Shown one piece after another: positions 43,270-52,022 of a stretch of 64,000 nt of DNA (positions are counted from its first letter, which is position 1; every line of letters begins with the position of its first letter). This DNA comes from Frigidibacter sp037095735. Lineage in GTDB: Bacteria > Pseudomonadota > Alphaproteobacteria > Rhodobacterales > Rhodobacteraceae. The notes under the pieces were generated by a model. That model saw only the letters and a program-made list of their open reading frames with translations. It did not search any database and was not told the DNA's origin. Made by a program: the position numbers and the translations under genes. The DNA lies in assembly GCF_037095735.1 (NCBI RefSeq), contig NZ_JBAWKD010000001.1, positions 558,001-622,000 on the forward strand, read 5' to 3'.

Positions 43270-44145
43270 ATGGACATTCGGACGGTTGGCATCGTGGGCG
43301 CGGGCCAGATGGGCAACGGCATCGCGCATGTCTTCGCGCTGGCCGGCTTCGACGTGCTGATGAACGACATCTCGCGCGACAGCCTCGACAAGGCGCTGAT
43401 CACCATCGACAAGAACCTTGAACGGCAGGTGAGCCGCGGCAAGGTCTCGGCCGAGGACAAGGCCGCCGCGCTGGCACGGATCAAGACGACGCTGACGCTG
43501 ACCGACCTTGGCCAGACCGACCTGGTGATCGAGGCCGCGACCGAACGCGAGACGGTGAAGCAGGCGATCTTCGAGGATCTGGTCCCGCATCTGAAACCCG
43601 AGACGATCCTTACCTCGAACACCTCGTCGATCTCGATCACCCGTCTGGCCAGCCGCACCGACCGGCCCGAGAAGTTCATGGGTTTCCACTTCATGAACCC
43701 GGTGCCGGTGATGCAGCTGGTCGAGCTGATCCGCGGCATCGCCACCGACAAGGACACCTACGACTCGCTGCATGCGGTGGTGGCGAAGCTGGGCAAGACC
43801 GCGGCTTCGGCCGAGGATTTCCCGGCCTTCATCGTCAACCGCATCCTGATGCCGATGATCAACGAGGCGGTCTATACGCTCTACGAGGGCGTGGGGAACG
43901 TGAAGTCGATCGACGAGTCGATGAAGCTGGGCGCGAACCACCCGATGGGCCCGCTGGAGCTGGCCGATTTCATCGGGCTCGACACCTGCCTTGCGATCAT
44001 GAACGTGCTGCATGACGGGCTGGCCGACACCAAGTACCGCCCCTGCCCGCTGCTGACGAAATATGTCGAGGCCGGCTGGCTGGGCCGCAAGTCGGGCCGC
44101 GGCTTCTACGACTATCGCGGCGAGGTGCCGGTTCCGACCCGCTGA
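43270..44145 (+). CDS. hbdA: 3-hydroxybutyryl-CoA dehydrogenase
   Basis: This 291-residue enzyme oxidises or reduces 3-hydroxyacyl-CoA with NAD(P). The Rossmann motif VGIVGAGQMGNGIAHVFALA starts at residue 7. The catalytic His lies in FMGFHFMNPVPVMQLVE and the Glu in LVIEAATE. NTSSISIT and the C-terminal helical domain (HPMGPLELADFIGLDT) are typical. The ATG at 43270 gives the normal family length. It may serve PHB or butyrate metabolism. The 3' end overlaps the convergent Nudix gene by 34 bp. Confidence 0.95.
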   Translation: MDIRTVGIVGAGQMGNGIAHVFALAGFDVLMNDISRDSLDKALITIDKNLERQVSRGKVSAEDKAAALARIKTTLTLTDLGQTDLVIEAATERETVKQAIFEDLVPHLKPETILTSNTSSISITRLASRTDRPEKFMGFHFMNPVPVMQLVELIRGIATDKDTYDSLHAVVAKLGKTAASAEDFPAFIVNRILMPMINEAVYTLYEGVGNVKSIDESMKLGANHPMGPLELADFIGLDTCLAIMNVLHDGLADTKYRPCPLLTKYVEAGWLGRKSGRGFYDYRGEVPVPTR

Positions 44146-44570
44146 GAGGCCGCGAAGGCGCGCACGATCTGCATCTGATGCGGGATCGTGCGCGGATCGT
44201 CATAAAAGGCGTCAAGCGGGCTCAGCTGCCAGAACTGGCCTTCGGGGCCGAAGCGGATCGCCGCAATCTCGGCCACCGTCAGATGCGCGCCGTAGTAATG
44301 GCCGGGCAGCGCGCCGGCCGCGCGGCGGTGGTGCCAGACCAGCCGCGCCGGCGGCAGGGCAAGGCCGAATTCCTCGTCAAGTTCGCGCAGGACGGTCTCG
44401 ACCGGGGTTTCGTCGCCCTCGCGGCCGCCGCCGGGAAGATCCCAGCAGCCGGGCCAGGGCAGATGGTCGAAATCGTCGCGCAGATAGGTCAGCAACGCGC
44501 CGTCAGGGGCCAGCGCCACCAGCTTCGCGCCGGTGAAGGGCTGGCCGTCCCAAGCCTCGCCGGCGCTCAC
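44112..44570 (-). CDS. Nudix hydrolase
   Basis: This 152-residue protein carries a complete Nudix box (GGREGDETPVETVL then RELDEEFGL, matching G-x5-E-x7-R-E-x2-E-E-x-G). It would hydrolyse a nucleoside-diphosphate-linked substrate with a divalent metal. The start is GTG at 44568-44570 and overlaps the ispH stop (GTGA), so it is co-transcribed with ispH. The 3' end overlaps hbdA by 34 bp. Confidence 0.9.
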   Translation of the reverse strand: MSAGEAWDGQPFTGAKLVALAPDGALLTYLRDDFDHLPWPGCWDLPGGGREGDETPVETVLRELDEEFGLALPPARLVWHHRRAAGALPGHYYGAHLTVAEIAAIRFGPEGQFWQLSPLDAFYDDPRTIPHQMQIVRAFAASQRVGTGTSPR

Positions 44571-45529
44571 GCCGGTTCGCGCAGGGCGCGCGGCACCTTG
44601 AACTCGACGGTCTCGGTCGCGGTCTCGACGATTTCGACGGTCACGTCGAAACGGTCGCGGAAGGCCGCGATCACCTCGTTGACCAGCACCTCGGGCGCCG
44701 AGGCGCCGGCGGTGACGCCGACCGACCGGATCGCGCCCAGCGCCCGCCAGTCGATGTCGCCGGCGCGCTGCACGAGCTGCGAATAGGCACAGCCCGCGGC
44801 CGAGCCGACCTCGACCAGCCGGCGCGAGTTCGACGAGTTCGGGGCGCCGATCACCAGAAGCGCGTCGATCTTCGGCGCGATCGCCTTCACCGCCGCCTGC
44901 CGGTTGGTGGTGGCATAGCAGATGTCCTCGCGCGCGGGGCCAAGGATCGCGGGGAACCGCGCCTTCAGCGCCGCGACGATGCCCGCGGTGTCGTCGACCG
45001 AAAGCGTGGTCTGGGTGATGAAGGCCAGCTTCGTCTCATCCCGCGGAGCAAGGGTCGCCACGTCATCGACGGTTTCGACCAGCAGCACCTCGCCCTCTGG
45101 CAGCTGGCCCATGGTGCCCAGCGTCTCGGGGTGGCCGGCATGGCCGATCATCACCAGCTGCAGGCCGTTCTCGTGATGGCGTGCGGCCTCGTTGTGGACC
45201 TTGGTCACCAGCGGGCAGGTCGCATCGACATGGATCATGTTGCGGCGCAGCGCCTCGGCCGGGATCGCCTTGGGCACGCCATGGGCCGAGAAGATCACCG
45301 GGCGGTCGTCGGGGCAGTCGTCCAGTTCCTCGACGAAGACCGCGCCCTTGTCGCGCAGCCCGTCGACGACGAAGCGGTTGTGGACGATCTCGTGGCGCAC
45401 ATAGACCGGCGCGCCGTATCTCTCGAGCGCCATCTCGACGATCTTGATCGCGCGGTCGACGCCGGCGCAGAAGCCGCGCGGGGCCGCGAGATACAGCGTC
45501 AGCGGCGATTTCGGCTGGGCTTCGGTCAT
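44567..45529 (-). CDS. ispH: 4-hydroxy-3-methylbut-2-enyl diphosphate reductase
   Basis: IspH makes IPP and DMAPP in the last step of the MEP isoprenoid pathway. The 320-residue protein has the three iron-sulfur cysteines (RGFCAGVDRAI, VDATCPLVTKVH, GCAYS region), the conserved HEIVHN and SAHGV histidines, and TQTTLSVDD. The start is ATG 45529, giving the normal N-terminus. The frame stays open to 45772 upstream, but that stretch consists of DNA repeats and has no family similarity. Confidence 0.96.
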   Translation of the reverse strand: MTEAQPKSPLTLYLAAPRGFCAGVDRAIKIVEMALERYGAPVYVRHEIVHNRFVVDGLRDKGAVFVEELDDCPDDRPVIFSAHGVPKAIPAEALRRNMIHVDATCPLVTKVHNEAARHHENGLQLVMIGHAGHPETLGTMGQLPEGEVLLVETVDDVATLAPRDETKLAFITQTTLSVDDTAGIVAALKARFPAILGPAREDICYATTNRQAAVKAIAPKIDALLVIGAPNSSNSRRLVEVGSAAGCAYSQLVQRAGDIDWRALGAIRSVGVTAGASAPEVLVNEVIAAFRDRFDVTVEIVETATETVEFKVPRALREPA

Positions 45530-45577
45530 GGAAGGCTCCCGTTCAGTCCGGGACAGGCATAGGCGCTCGTCCCGCGC

Positions 45578-45759
45578 GGGTCCAGCCGCGCCGGACGAAA
45601 GATGGGGTCCGGGCCGGCTCGGGTCCAGCCATGGCGGGCAAAACGCCGGCACGATCTTCGCCGCACTCTTCGCCGGCCGCGCCGGCGTCCTTGCCGCCCC
45701 GGGGCGTCGCGGGTCCAGCCACGGCGCGCAGGGGGCGGTCGGTCCGGCGCGGGTCCAGC
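45578..45759. repeat. four copies of a 10-bp direct repeat upstream of ispH
   Basis: GGGTCCAGCC occurs at 45578, 45621, 45710 and 45750, spaced 43, 89 and 40 bp. Each copy is preceded by C or CGC and followed by a similar GC-rich hexamer (GCGCCG or (A/G)(T/C)GGCG-like). The array fills most of the 249-bp space between the NYN gene and ispH, both on the minus strand. No gene was recognised in it. Confidence 0.75.
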
Positions 45760-45778
45760 CGCGCCGGGCCATGTCGGG

Positions 45779-46351
45779 TCAATGCGTCGCGGCCGGAATT
45801 TCGTCGCGGGGCTGACGGTCTTCCCGCGGCGGGCGGCCGATGACTTCGCGAAGCTCGTCGAGCTCGATGAAGTTGTCGGCCTGGCGGCGCAGTTCGTCGG
45901 CAATCATCGGCGGCTGCGAACGGATGGTCGAGACGATCGACACCCGGACGCCCTGACGCTGCAGGCTTTCGACCAGCGGACGGAAATCGCCGTCGCCGGA
46001 GAAGAGCACGATGTGGTCGACGCGCGGCGCAAGCTCCATGGCATCGACGGTAAGCTCGATGTCCATGTTGCCCTTCACCTTCCGGCGACCCTGGCTGTCG
46101 GTGTATTCCTTCGCGGGCTTCGTCACCATGCTGAAGCCGTTGTAGTGAAGCCAGTCGACAAGCGGGCGAATCGGCGAATACTCGTCGTTCTCCAGCAGGG
46201 CCGTATAGTAGAACGCACGCAGCAGCTTGCCCCGGCGCATGAATTCCTGGCGCAGGAGCTTGTAGTCGATGTCAAACCCCAGCGCCTTCGCAGCCGCATA
46301 GAGATTTGATCCATCGATGAACAGCGCGAGCCGTTCGTCCTTGTAGAACAT
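45779..46351 (-). CDS. NYN-domain (LabA/DUF88) protein, PIN-like RNase
   Basis: This 190-residue protein has an NYN domain with the acidic active-site pattern: LALFIDGSNLY (Asp13), ELTVDAMEL and VLFSGDGDFRPLVE. Members are predicted metal-dependent ribonucleases of the PIN-like fold. An arginine/glutamate-rich tail (REVIGRPPREDRQPRDE) follows. The ATG at 46349-46351 has an AAGGGAA ribosome site. It is divergent from folK, and the 121-bp space between has an AT-rich patch (TTTAAAAATAG) suited to promoters. Confidence 0.9.
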   Translation of the reverse strand: MFYKDERLALFIDGSNLYAAAKALGFDIDYKLLRQEFMRRGKLLRAFYYTALLENDEYSPIRPLVDWLHYNGFSMVTKPAKEYTDSQGRRKVKGNMDIELTVDAMELAPRVDHIVLFSGDGDFRPLVESLQRQGVRVSIVSTIRSQPPMIADELRRQADNFIELDELREVIGRPPREDRQPRDEIPAATH

Positions 46352-46472
46352 ATATTTCCCTTTCAAACCGCTTCGCCGGCCCGGGGAGGAAAACAACATG
46401 TGCGCCGGAGTGGACGGGCACGGATATAATCATGAACAGCGAAGCGAAGTTTAAAAATAGAGGTTGTCAAGA

Positions 46473-47078
46473 ATGTCGCAAGACACAACGCCGGCCGAGT
46501 GTGGCGGAATCGCGCCTATCGCGCTAGGGGCGAATCTGCCGGGCAGACTGGGCGCGCCAGAGGTCACTTTGCGGGCAGCCCTGACGGCCCTCGCACGCGA
46601 TGTGGGCCTTGCCGCGGTCAGCCGATTCTGGCGCTCGCCGGCCTGGCCGCCGGGCAGCGGTCCCGACTATGTCAACGCCGCCGCGGTGCTGGCCCCGAAG
46701 GCGGCGCCCTCGGCCGCCGCCGCCCGGCGCCTGCTCGAGGTGCTGCACGCGGTCGAAGCCGATCTGGGCCGGGTGCGCGGGCAGCGCTGGGGGGCGCGGG
46801 TGATCGATCTCGACCTCGTGGGCTGGGGCGGATTGGTGCTGCCGGACGCGGCGGAACAGGCGCGCTGGCGCGCGCTGCCGCCCGACCGGCAGACGGAAGA
46901 AACCCCGCAGGACCTTATGCTTCCGCATCCGCGCCTGGCCGAGCGCGGCTTCGTGCTGCTGCCGCTGGCCGAGGTGGCGCCGGGCTGGCGCGATCCGGTG
47001 AGCGGCCGCACCGTGGCCGAGATGGCCGCCGCCCTGCCCGCCGCGGCCCGCGCCGGGCTGACCCCGCTTGCCGCCTGA
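46473..47078 (+). CDS. folK: 2-amino-4-hydroxy-6-hydroxymethyldihydropteridine diphosphokinase
   Basis: FolK (HPPK) transfers pyrophosphate from ATP to hydroxymethyldihydropterin in folate synthesis. The 201-residue protein has IALGANLPGR at the N-terminus and the signature RWGARVIDLDLVGWGG, then LPHPRLAERGFVLLPLAE. I chose the ATG at 46473; a TTG three codons earlier is less likely. It leads into rpoZ with a 99-bp gap that holds a good promoter. Confidence 0.93.
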   Translation: MSQDTTPAECGGIAPIALGANLPGRLGAPEVTLRAALTALARDVGLAAVSRFWRSPAWPPGSGPDYVNAAAVLAPKAAPSAAAARRLLEVLHAVEADLGRVRGQRWGARVIDLDLVGWGGLVLPDAAEQARWRALPPDRQTEETPQDLMLPHPRLAERGFVLLPLAEVAPGWRDPVSGRTVAEMAAALPAAARAGLTPLAA

Positions 47079-47112
47079 ATCCGCCCCGCGCCCTCGGGCC
47101 AAGGAAACTTGC

Positions 47113-47141
47113 TTGTCAATAGGGCGCGAAACCCTTACATA
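47113..47141 (+). promoter_or_regulatory. sigma-70-type promoter of rpoZ
   Basis: TTGTCA, 17 bp, TACATA, ending 36 bp before the rpoZ start. Boxes and spacing are close to consensus, the best of the window. Confidence 0.65.
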
Positions 47142-47177
47142 CGCGATCTCATCTCCAAGCCCCGACAGGAGAAGCCC

Positions 47178-47540
47178 ATGGCTCGCGTGACGGTAGAAGA
47201 CTGCGTCGACAAGGTTCCGAACCGCTTCGAGCTGGTGATGCTCGCCGCGCACCGGGCCCGCGAGATCGCCTCGGGCTCGGGTCTGACCATCGACCGCGAC
47301 AACGACAAGAACCCCGTCGTCAGCCTGCGCGAGATCGCGGAAGAGACGCAGGGCGCCGACGACCTGCGCGAGCGCATGATCGCCAGCTACCAGACCCAGA
47401 TCGAGGTCGACGAGCCGGAAGAGGACTCGATGTCGCTGCTGATGGGCAGCGGCACCGTCGAGATGGACCGCCCCGTCGCCGACGACATGGACGAAGAGCG
47501 CCTGCTGCGCCAACTCATGGAAGCGCAAGGGCAGGAGTGA
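47178..47540 (+). CDS. rpoZ: RNA polymerase omega subunit
   Basis: Omega, 120 residues, helps fold and assemble RNA polymerase and forms part of a ppGpp site in proteobacteria. MARVTVEDCVDKVPNRFELV and AHRAREIASG are the conserved core, followed by an acidic alphaproteobacterial tail (VDEPEEDSMSLL, MDEERLLRQLME). The relA/spoT gene follows after 55 bp, a common pairing that couples polymerase to the stringent response. Confidence 0.97.
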   Translation: MARVTVEDCVDKVPNRFELVMLAAHRAREIASGSGLTIDRDNDKNPVVSLREIAEETQGADDLRERMIASYQTQIEVDEPEEDSMSLLMGSGTVEMDRPVADDMDEERLLRQLMEAQGQE

Positions 47541-47595
47541 CCGCCGGAAACGGCCGCGCCCGGACAGCCCCGGGCGCGCGGACCGCGAGAGCCAG

Positions 47596-49713
47596 ATGAT
47601 CGACGTCGAAGACCTGATCGCACTGGTCCGCAACTACAATCCCCGCACCGATGCGGAGCTGATCCGCAAGGCCTATGACTACGGCTTCAAGATGCACGAC
47701 GGCCAGACGCGCCAGTCGGGCGAGGCCTATTTCACGCATCCCGTCGCGGTCGCCGCGATCCTGACCGAGATGCAGCTCGACGATGCGACCATCGTCACCG
47801 CCCTTCTGCACGACACGATCGAGGACACCCGCGCCTCGTGGAAGGAGATCGCGGGCAAGTTCGGCGAGGACATCGCCGAGATGGTCGACGGCGTCACCAA
47901 GCTGACGAACCTGCAGCTCAGCTCGTCCGAGACCAAGCAGGCCGAGAACTTCCGCAAGCTGTTCATGGCGATGTCCAAGGACCTGCGGGTGATCCTGGTC
48001 AAGCTGGCCGACCGGCTGCACAACATGCGCACGATCAAGTCGATGCGCCCGGAAAAGCAGGCGCAGAAGGCGCGCGAGACCATGGACATCTTCGCGCCGC
48101 TGGCCGGCCGGATGGGCATGCAGTGGATGCGCGAAGAGCTCGAGGACCTGTCGTTCAAGGTCCTGAACCCCGAGGCCCGCAACTCGATCATCCGCCGCTT
48201 CCTGATGCTGCAGCGCGAATCGGGCGACGCGATTGCCAAGATCTCGGGCGACATCCGGCTGGAGCTGGAGAAGGCGGGGATCGAGGCCGATGTCTTCGGC
48301 CGCGCGAAGAAGCCCTATTCGATCTGGCGCAAGATGCAGGAGAAGAGCCTCGCCTTCTCGCGCCTCAGCGACATCTACGGCTTCCGGGTGATCACCCGGA
48401 ACGAGGCCGACTGCTACAAAGTGCTGGGCGCCGTCCACACCCGCTGGCGCGCGGTGCCGGGGCGGTTCAAGGACTACATCAGCCAGCCCAAGGCCAACGG
48501 CTACCGCTCGATCCACACCACGGTGTCGGGGCGCGACGGCAAGCGGGTCGAGGTGCAGATCCGCACGCGGCAGATGCACGAGGTCGCCGAGGCCGGCGTC
48601 GCCGCGCACTGGTCCTATCGCGACGGCAAGCTTGCCAAGAACCCCTTCGCCGTCGATCCGGCGAAGTGGATCAAGGCGATGACCGACCGTTTCGACGAGG
48701 GCGACCACGACGAGTTCCTCGAGAACGTGAAGCTCGAGATGTACACCGACCAGGTGTTCTGCTTCACGCCGAAGGGCGACGTGATCCAGTTGCCGAAGGG
48801 CGGCACGCCGCTGGACTTCGCCTATGCGATCCACACCCGGATCGGCAATTCCTGCGTCGGCGCCAAGGTCGACGGCATCCGGGTGCCGCTGTGGACGCGG
48901 CTGCGCAACGGCCAGTCCGTCGAGATCATCACCGCCGCCGGACAGCGCCCGCAGGCGACCTGGCTCGACATCGTTGTGACGGGCCGCGCCAAGGCCGCGA
49001 TCCGCAAGTCGCTGCGCGAGGACGACCGCGAACGCTTCGTGAAGCTGGGACAGGAACTGGCGCGCGTCGCGTTCGAGCATGTGGGCCGCAAGCTGACCGA
49101 CAAGGCGCTGCGCACCGCGGCAAAGACGCTGGGGCTGGCCGACGAATACGAGGTTCTGGCGCGCATCGGCTCGTCCGAGATCAGCGCGCGCGAGGTGATC
49201 GGCGCGATCTACCCGGAGCTTGCGATCCGCACCACCGAAGAGGTCGATGCCCAGCGCCCCGTCGCAGGCCTTGCCCCCGACCAGCCCTATCGCCGCGCGA
49301 ACTGCTGCCAGCCGCTGCCGGGCGAGCGCATCGTCGGCATCACCTATCGCGGGCAGGGCCCGATCGTGCATGCGATCGACTGCCCGGCACTGGCCGAGTT
49401 CGAGGACCAGCCCGACCGCTGGATCGACCTGCACTGGAAGCCCGGCCGCCACCCGGCGGTGCACACGGTGTCTCTCAATCTCACCATCGCGAACGATGCC
49501 GGCGTTCTGGGGCGGATCTGCACCTTGATCGGCCAGCAGCGGGCGAATATCTCGGACCTGCATTTCATCGACCGCAAGTCGGACTTCTTCCGGCTGGTGG
49601 TCGAGGTGGATCTCAGGGATGTCGAGCACTTGCACATGATCCTGACCGCGCTCGAGGCGGAAAGCGACGTGGCCCAGGTCGAGCGCTGGCGCGACCTGTC
49701 GCGCAGGCCCTGA
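47596..49713 (+). CDS. rsh: bifunctional (p)ppGpp synthetase/hydrolase (RelA/SpoT, Rsh)
   Basis: This 705-residue enzyme makes and degrades (p)ppGpp. The hydrolase HD motif is intact (LLHDTIEDT, residues 71-78), the synthetase domain has RFKDYISQPKANGYRSIHTT, and the TGS domain follows (VFCFTPKGDVIQLPKG). A C-terminal ACT domain ends the protein. Order and length are those of alphaproteobacterial Rsh. It is likely the sole long Rsh of the cell, which cannot be checked here. Confidence 0.96.
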   Translation: MIDVEDLIALVRNYNPRTDAELIRKAYDYGFKMHDGQTRQSGEAYFTHPVAVAAILTEMQLDDATIVTALLHDTIEDTRASWKEIAGKFGEDIAEMVDGVTKLTNLQLSSSETKQAENFRKLFMAMSKDLRVILVKLADRLHNMRTIKSMRPEKQAQKARETMDIFAPLAGRMGMQWMREELEDLSFKVLNPEARNSIIRRFLMLQRESGDAIAKISGDIRLELEKAGIEADVFGRAKKPYSIWRKMQEKSLAFSRLSDIYGFRVITRNEADCYKVLGAVHTRWRAVPGRFKDYISQPKANGYRSIHTTVSGRDGKRVEVQIRTRQMHEVAEAGVAAHWSYRDGKLAKNPFAVDPAKWIKAMTDRFDEGDHDEFLENVKLEMYTDQVFCFTPKGDVIQLPKGGTPLDFAYAIHTRIGNSCVGAKVDGIRVPLWTRLRNGQSVEIITAAGQRPQATWLDIVVTGRAKAAIRKSLREDDRERFVKLGQELARVAFEHVGRKLTDKALRTAAKTLGLADEYEVLARIGSSEISAREVIGAIYPELAIRTTEEVDAQRPVAGLAPDQPYRRANCCQPLPGERIVGITYRGQGPIVHAIDCPALAEFEDQPDRWIDLHWKPGRHPAVHTVSLNLTIANDAGVLGRICTLIGQQRANISDLHFIDRKSDFFRLVVEVDLRDVEHLHMILTALEAESDVAQVERWRDLSRRP

Positions 49714-49740
49714 GCACAGCCGAGGCGGAACGGAACGGAC

Positions 49741-50421
49741 ATGGTCTTCAGACGGCGCACCCCGAAAACCTATGTCCAACGCGCGCAGGATGTCGTCTAT
49801 CCCCGCGGCGGCTGGCTGAGGGCCGCGACCTACACCTGGTACCGGCTGCGCCGCCTGCCCGACCGGCCGCACCGCATTGCCCGCGGCGTCGGCGCGGGGA
49901 TCTTCATCTCGTTCACGCCGCTCTTCGGCGCGCATTTCTTCGGGGGCGGGATCCTGGCCTGGATCATCGGCGGCAATGTGCTCGCCGCCCTAGTCGGCAC
50001 CTTCGTCGGCAACCCGGTGACCTTCCCCTTCATCGCCTATGTCTCGATGCGGCTGGGCGGCTGGATGCTGGGCATCGATGCCGAGATGCGCTTCCACCGG
50101 CTGGTCGCCGCCTTCTCGCATGCCACGCAGGATCTGTGGGACAATTTCCTGGCGCTGTTCGCCGGCGAGGCGATGCATTGGTCGGGGCTGAAGCTCTTCT
50201 ACGACAACGTCTTCCTGCCCTACATGCTGGGCGGTTGCGTGCTGGGGCTGATCGCGGCCGTGGCCGGGCACTACCTGACGCTGCCGGTCATCGCCGCCTA
50301 CCAGAAGCGCCGCACCAAGAAGCTGCGCGAGCGGGCCGAGAAGCTGCGCGCCGCGGCCCGCACCCGCGCCGAGCTTGCCGCCGAGGCGTCGCCACCGCCC
50401 CCCGCACCCTTGGCGGACTGA
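49741..50421 (+). CDS. DUF2062 membrane protein
   Basis: This 226-residue protein has a basic N-terminus (FRRRTPKTYVQRAQDVVYPR), a DUF2062 core (AIGVGAGIFISFTPLFG-like: ARGVGAGIFISFTPLFGAHF, NPVTFPFIAYVS) with three or four helices, and an Arg/Ala-rich C-terminal helix. The function of the family is unknown. It follows rsh by 27 bp, a conserved neighbour in Rhodobacterales. Confidence 0.85.
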   Translation: MVFRRRTPKTYVQRAQDVVYPRGGWLRAATYTWYRLRRLPDRPHRIARGVGAGIFISFTPLFGAHFFGGGILAWIIGGNVLAALVGTFVGNPVTFPFIAYVSMRLGGWMLGIDAEMRFHRLVAAFSHATQDLWDNFLALFAGEAMHWSGLKLFYDNVFLPYMLGGCVLGLIAAVAGHYLTLPVIAAYQKRRTKKLRERAEKLRAAARTRAELAAEASPPPPAPLAD

Positions 50422-50430
50422 ACCCGCGAG

Positions 50431-50462
50431 CGATTGATGCAGGTACAATCGGGGGCCTTTTT
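50431..50462 (+). terminator. terminator-like hairpin after DUF2062 gene
   Basis: CGATTG-N9-CAATCG forms a 6-bp stem, followed by GGGGGCC and a run of five T. The stem is short but the T-run fits an intrinsic terminator. Confidence 0.5.
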
Positions 50463-50518
50463 CCCGGCCCGCCCGGCGTCTAGTCTGCGCCCCGTCACCT
50501 AGTCCCGGAGGTTTCAGG

Positions 50519-51271
50519 ATGACCGCCCCCCTTGGCCGGCTGCGTCTCGGCGTCAACATCGACCATGTCGCCACCGTCCGGAACGCCCGCGGCTCGGCCT
50601 ATCCCGATCCGGTGCGGGCGGCGAAGCTGGCGGAAGAGGCCGGGGCCGACGGCATCACCGCGCATCTGCGCGAGGATCGCCGCCACATCTCGGACCGCGA
50701 CATCGAGCGGCTGATGGAGGCGCTGAGCCTGCCCCTTAACTTCGAGATGGCCGCGACCGAGGAGATGCAGGCGATCGCGCTGCGCCACCGGCCGCACGCG
50801 GTCTGCATCGTCCCCGAGAAGCGCGAGGAGCGCACGACCGAGGGCGGGCTAGAGGTGGCGCGCGAAGAGAACCGGCTGGCGCATTTCATCGCGCCGCTGC
50901 GCGATGCGGGCTGCCGGGTGTCGATCTTCATCGCCGCCGATGCCGCCCAGATCGAGGCGGCGGCCCGGATCGGGGCCGCGGTGGTCGAACTGCACACCGG
51001 CGCCTATTGCGACCACCATGCAGAGGGCGATTTCGCGGCCCGCGACGCCGAGCTGGCGCGGCTGCGCGAGATGTCGGCCTTCGCGCATTCGCTGGGGCTC
51101 GAGGTTCATGCCGGCCACGGCCTGACCTATGACACGGTCGCCCCGGTCGCGGCCTTCCCGGAGGTGATGGAGCTGAACATCGGCCATTTCCTGATCGGCG
51201 AGGCGATCTTCCGCGGCCTGCCCGCGGCGATCGGCGAAATGCGCCGGCTGATGGACGCGGCCCGGAGCTGA
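50519..51271 (+). CDS. pdxJ: pyridoxine 5'-phosphate synthase
   Basis: PdxJ condenses 1-deoxyxylulose 5-phosphate with 3-amino-2-oxopropyl phosphate to pyridoxine 5'-phosphate. At 250 residues it has the family signatures LGVNIDHVATVRNARG, ITAHLREDRRHI, EMAATEEM, VCIVPEKREERTTEGG and LEVHAGHGLTYDT. GGAGG lies 7 nt upstream of the start. Confidence 0.97.
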   Translation: MTAPLGRLRLGVNIDHVATVRNARGSAYPDPVRAAKLAEEAGADGITAHLREDRRHISDRDIERLMEALSLPLNFEMAATEEMQAIALRHRPHAVCIVPEKREERTTEGGLEVAREENRLAHFIAPLRDAGCRVSIFIAADAAQIEAAARIGAAVVELHTGAYCDHHAEGDFAARDAELARLREMSAFAHSLGLEVHAGHGLTYDTVAPVAAFPEVMELNIGHFLIGEAIFRGLPAAIGEMRRLMDAARS

Positions 51272-51292
51272 CATGGCGGACGGGGGGCGCTG

Positions 51293-51329
51293 CCCCGGAT
51301 GCTTGAGCGGGGGGCTCTGCCCCCCGGGC
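51293..51329. repeat. GC-rich palindromic intergenic repeat, cut by the assembly gap
   Basis: The sequence GGGGGCTCTGCCCCC with flanking GC-rich arms lies between the pdxJ stop and the N gap. The same core in the other orientation (GGGGGCAGAGCCCCC) is found at 56377-56391, so it is a dispersed repeat. The gap begins where the second arm would be. Confidence 0.6.
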
Positions 51330-51503
51330 NNNNNNNNNNNNNNNNNNNNNNNNNNNNNNNNNNNNNNNNNNNNNNNNNNNNNNNNNNNNNNNNNNNNNNN
51401 NNNNNNNNNNNNNNNNNNNNNNNNNNNNNNNNNNNNNNNNNNNNNNNNNNNNNNNNNNNNNNNNNNNNNNNNNNNNNNNNNNNNNNNNNNNNNNNNNNNN
51501 NNN
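51330..51503. other. assembly gap (174 N)
   Basis: Bases are not determined. The start of acpS directly adjoins the gap, so its ribosome site and promoter are unseen. Confidence 0.99.
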
Positions 51504-51908
51504 ATGATCCTCGGGATCGGCACCGACCTTGCCAACATCGAACGGATCGAGACGACGCTGGCGCGCTTCGGCGACCGGTTCCGCAACCGCGTCTTCACCG
51601 AGGCCGAACAGGCCAAGGCCGAGGCGCGGGCCGATGTCGCGGGAACCTATGCCAAGCGCTGGGCGGCGAAGGAGGCCTGTTCCAAGGCGCTGGGCACCGG
51701 GCTGCGCATGGGCATCTCATGGAAGGACATGGCCGTCACCAACCTGCCGACCGGGCAGCCAGTGATGGCGCTGTCGGGCTGGGCGGCCGAGCGGCTGGCG
51801 CAGATGACTCCGCCCGGCCACGAGGCGGTCGTGCATGTCACCCTGACCGACGACCACCCCTGGGCGCAGGCCTTCGTGGTGATCGAGGCGCGTCCCCTGC
51901 GCGGCTGA
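51504..51908 (+). CDS. acpS: holo-[acyl-carrier-protein] synthase
   Basis: AcpS transfers phosphopantetheine from CoA to apo-ACP. The 134-residue protein begins MILGIGTDLANIERI, the normal family start, so the ATG at 51504 is very likely the true start, though it lies directly after the unknown bases. The metal and catalytic motifs IGTDL, RVFTEAEQ and YAKRWAAKEACSKALG are present. lepB follows 114 bp later. Confidence 0.93.
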   Translation: MILGIGTDLANIERIETTLARFGDRFRNRVFTEAEQAKAEARADVAGTYAKRWAAKEACSKALGTGLRMGISWKDMAVTNLPTGQPVMALSGWAAERLAQMTPPGHEAVVHVTLTDDHPWAQAFVVIEARPLRG

Positions 51909-52022
51909 CACGCGCCGGATCGCTTGTGCGTGAACGGGGCGGGCCCGGATTCGGGGCCGGGAAACTTGACTTGCGCCCCCCCGGGCCGCATGAAGCGCCG
52001 GTATCCATCTGAGGCGGCGGGC

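Noticed and set aside
45530..45772. N-terminal extension of IspH or a separate peptide with repeated WLDP-like units
   Set aside because: The frame is open, but IspH proteins start at the ATG at 45529, and the peptide repeat follows from the DNA repeat. Treated as non-coding repeat.
47515..49935. Long minus-strand open frame opposite rsh
   Set aside because: It is the antisense of the bifunctional RelA/SpoT gene and shows no family motif.
51273..51503. Open frames reading through the N gap into acpS
   Set aside because: They exist only because unknown bases contain no stop. The normal AcpS start is at 51504.
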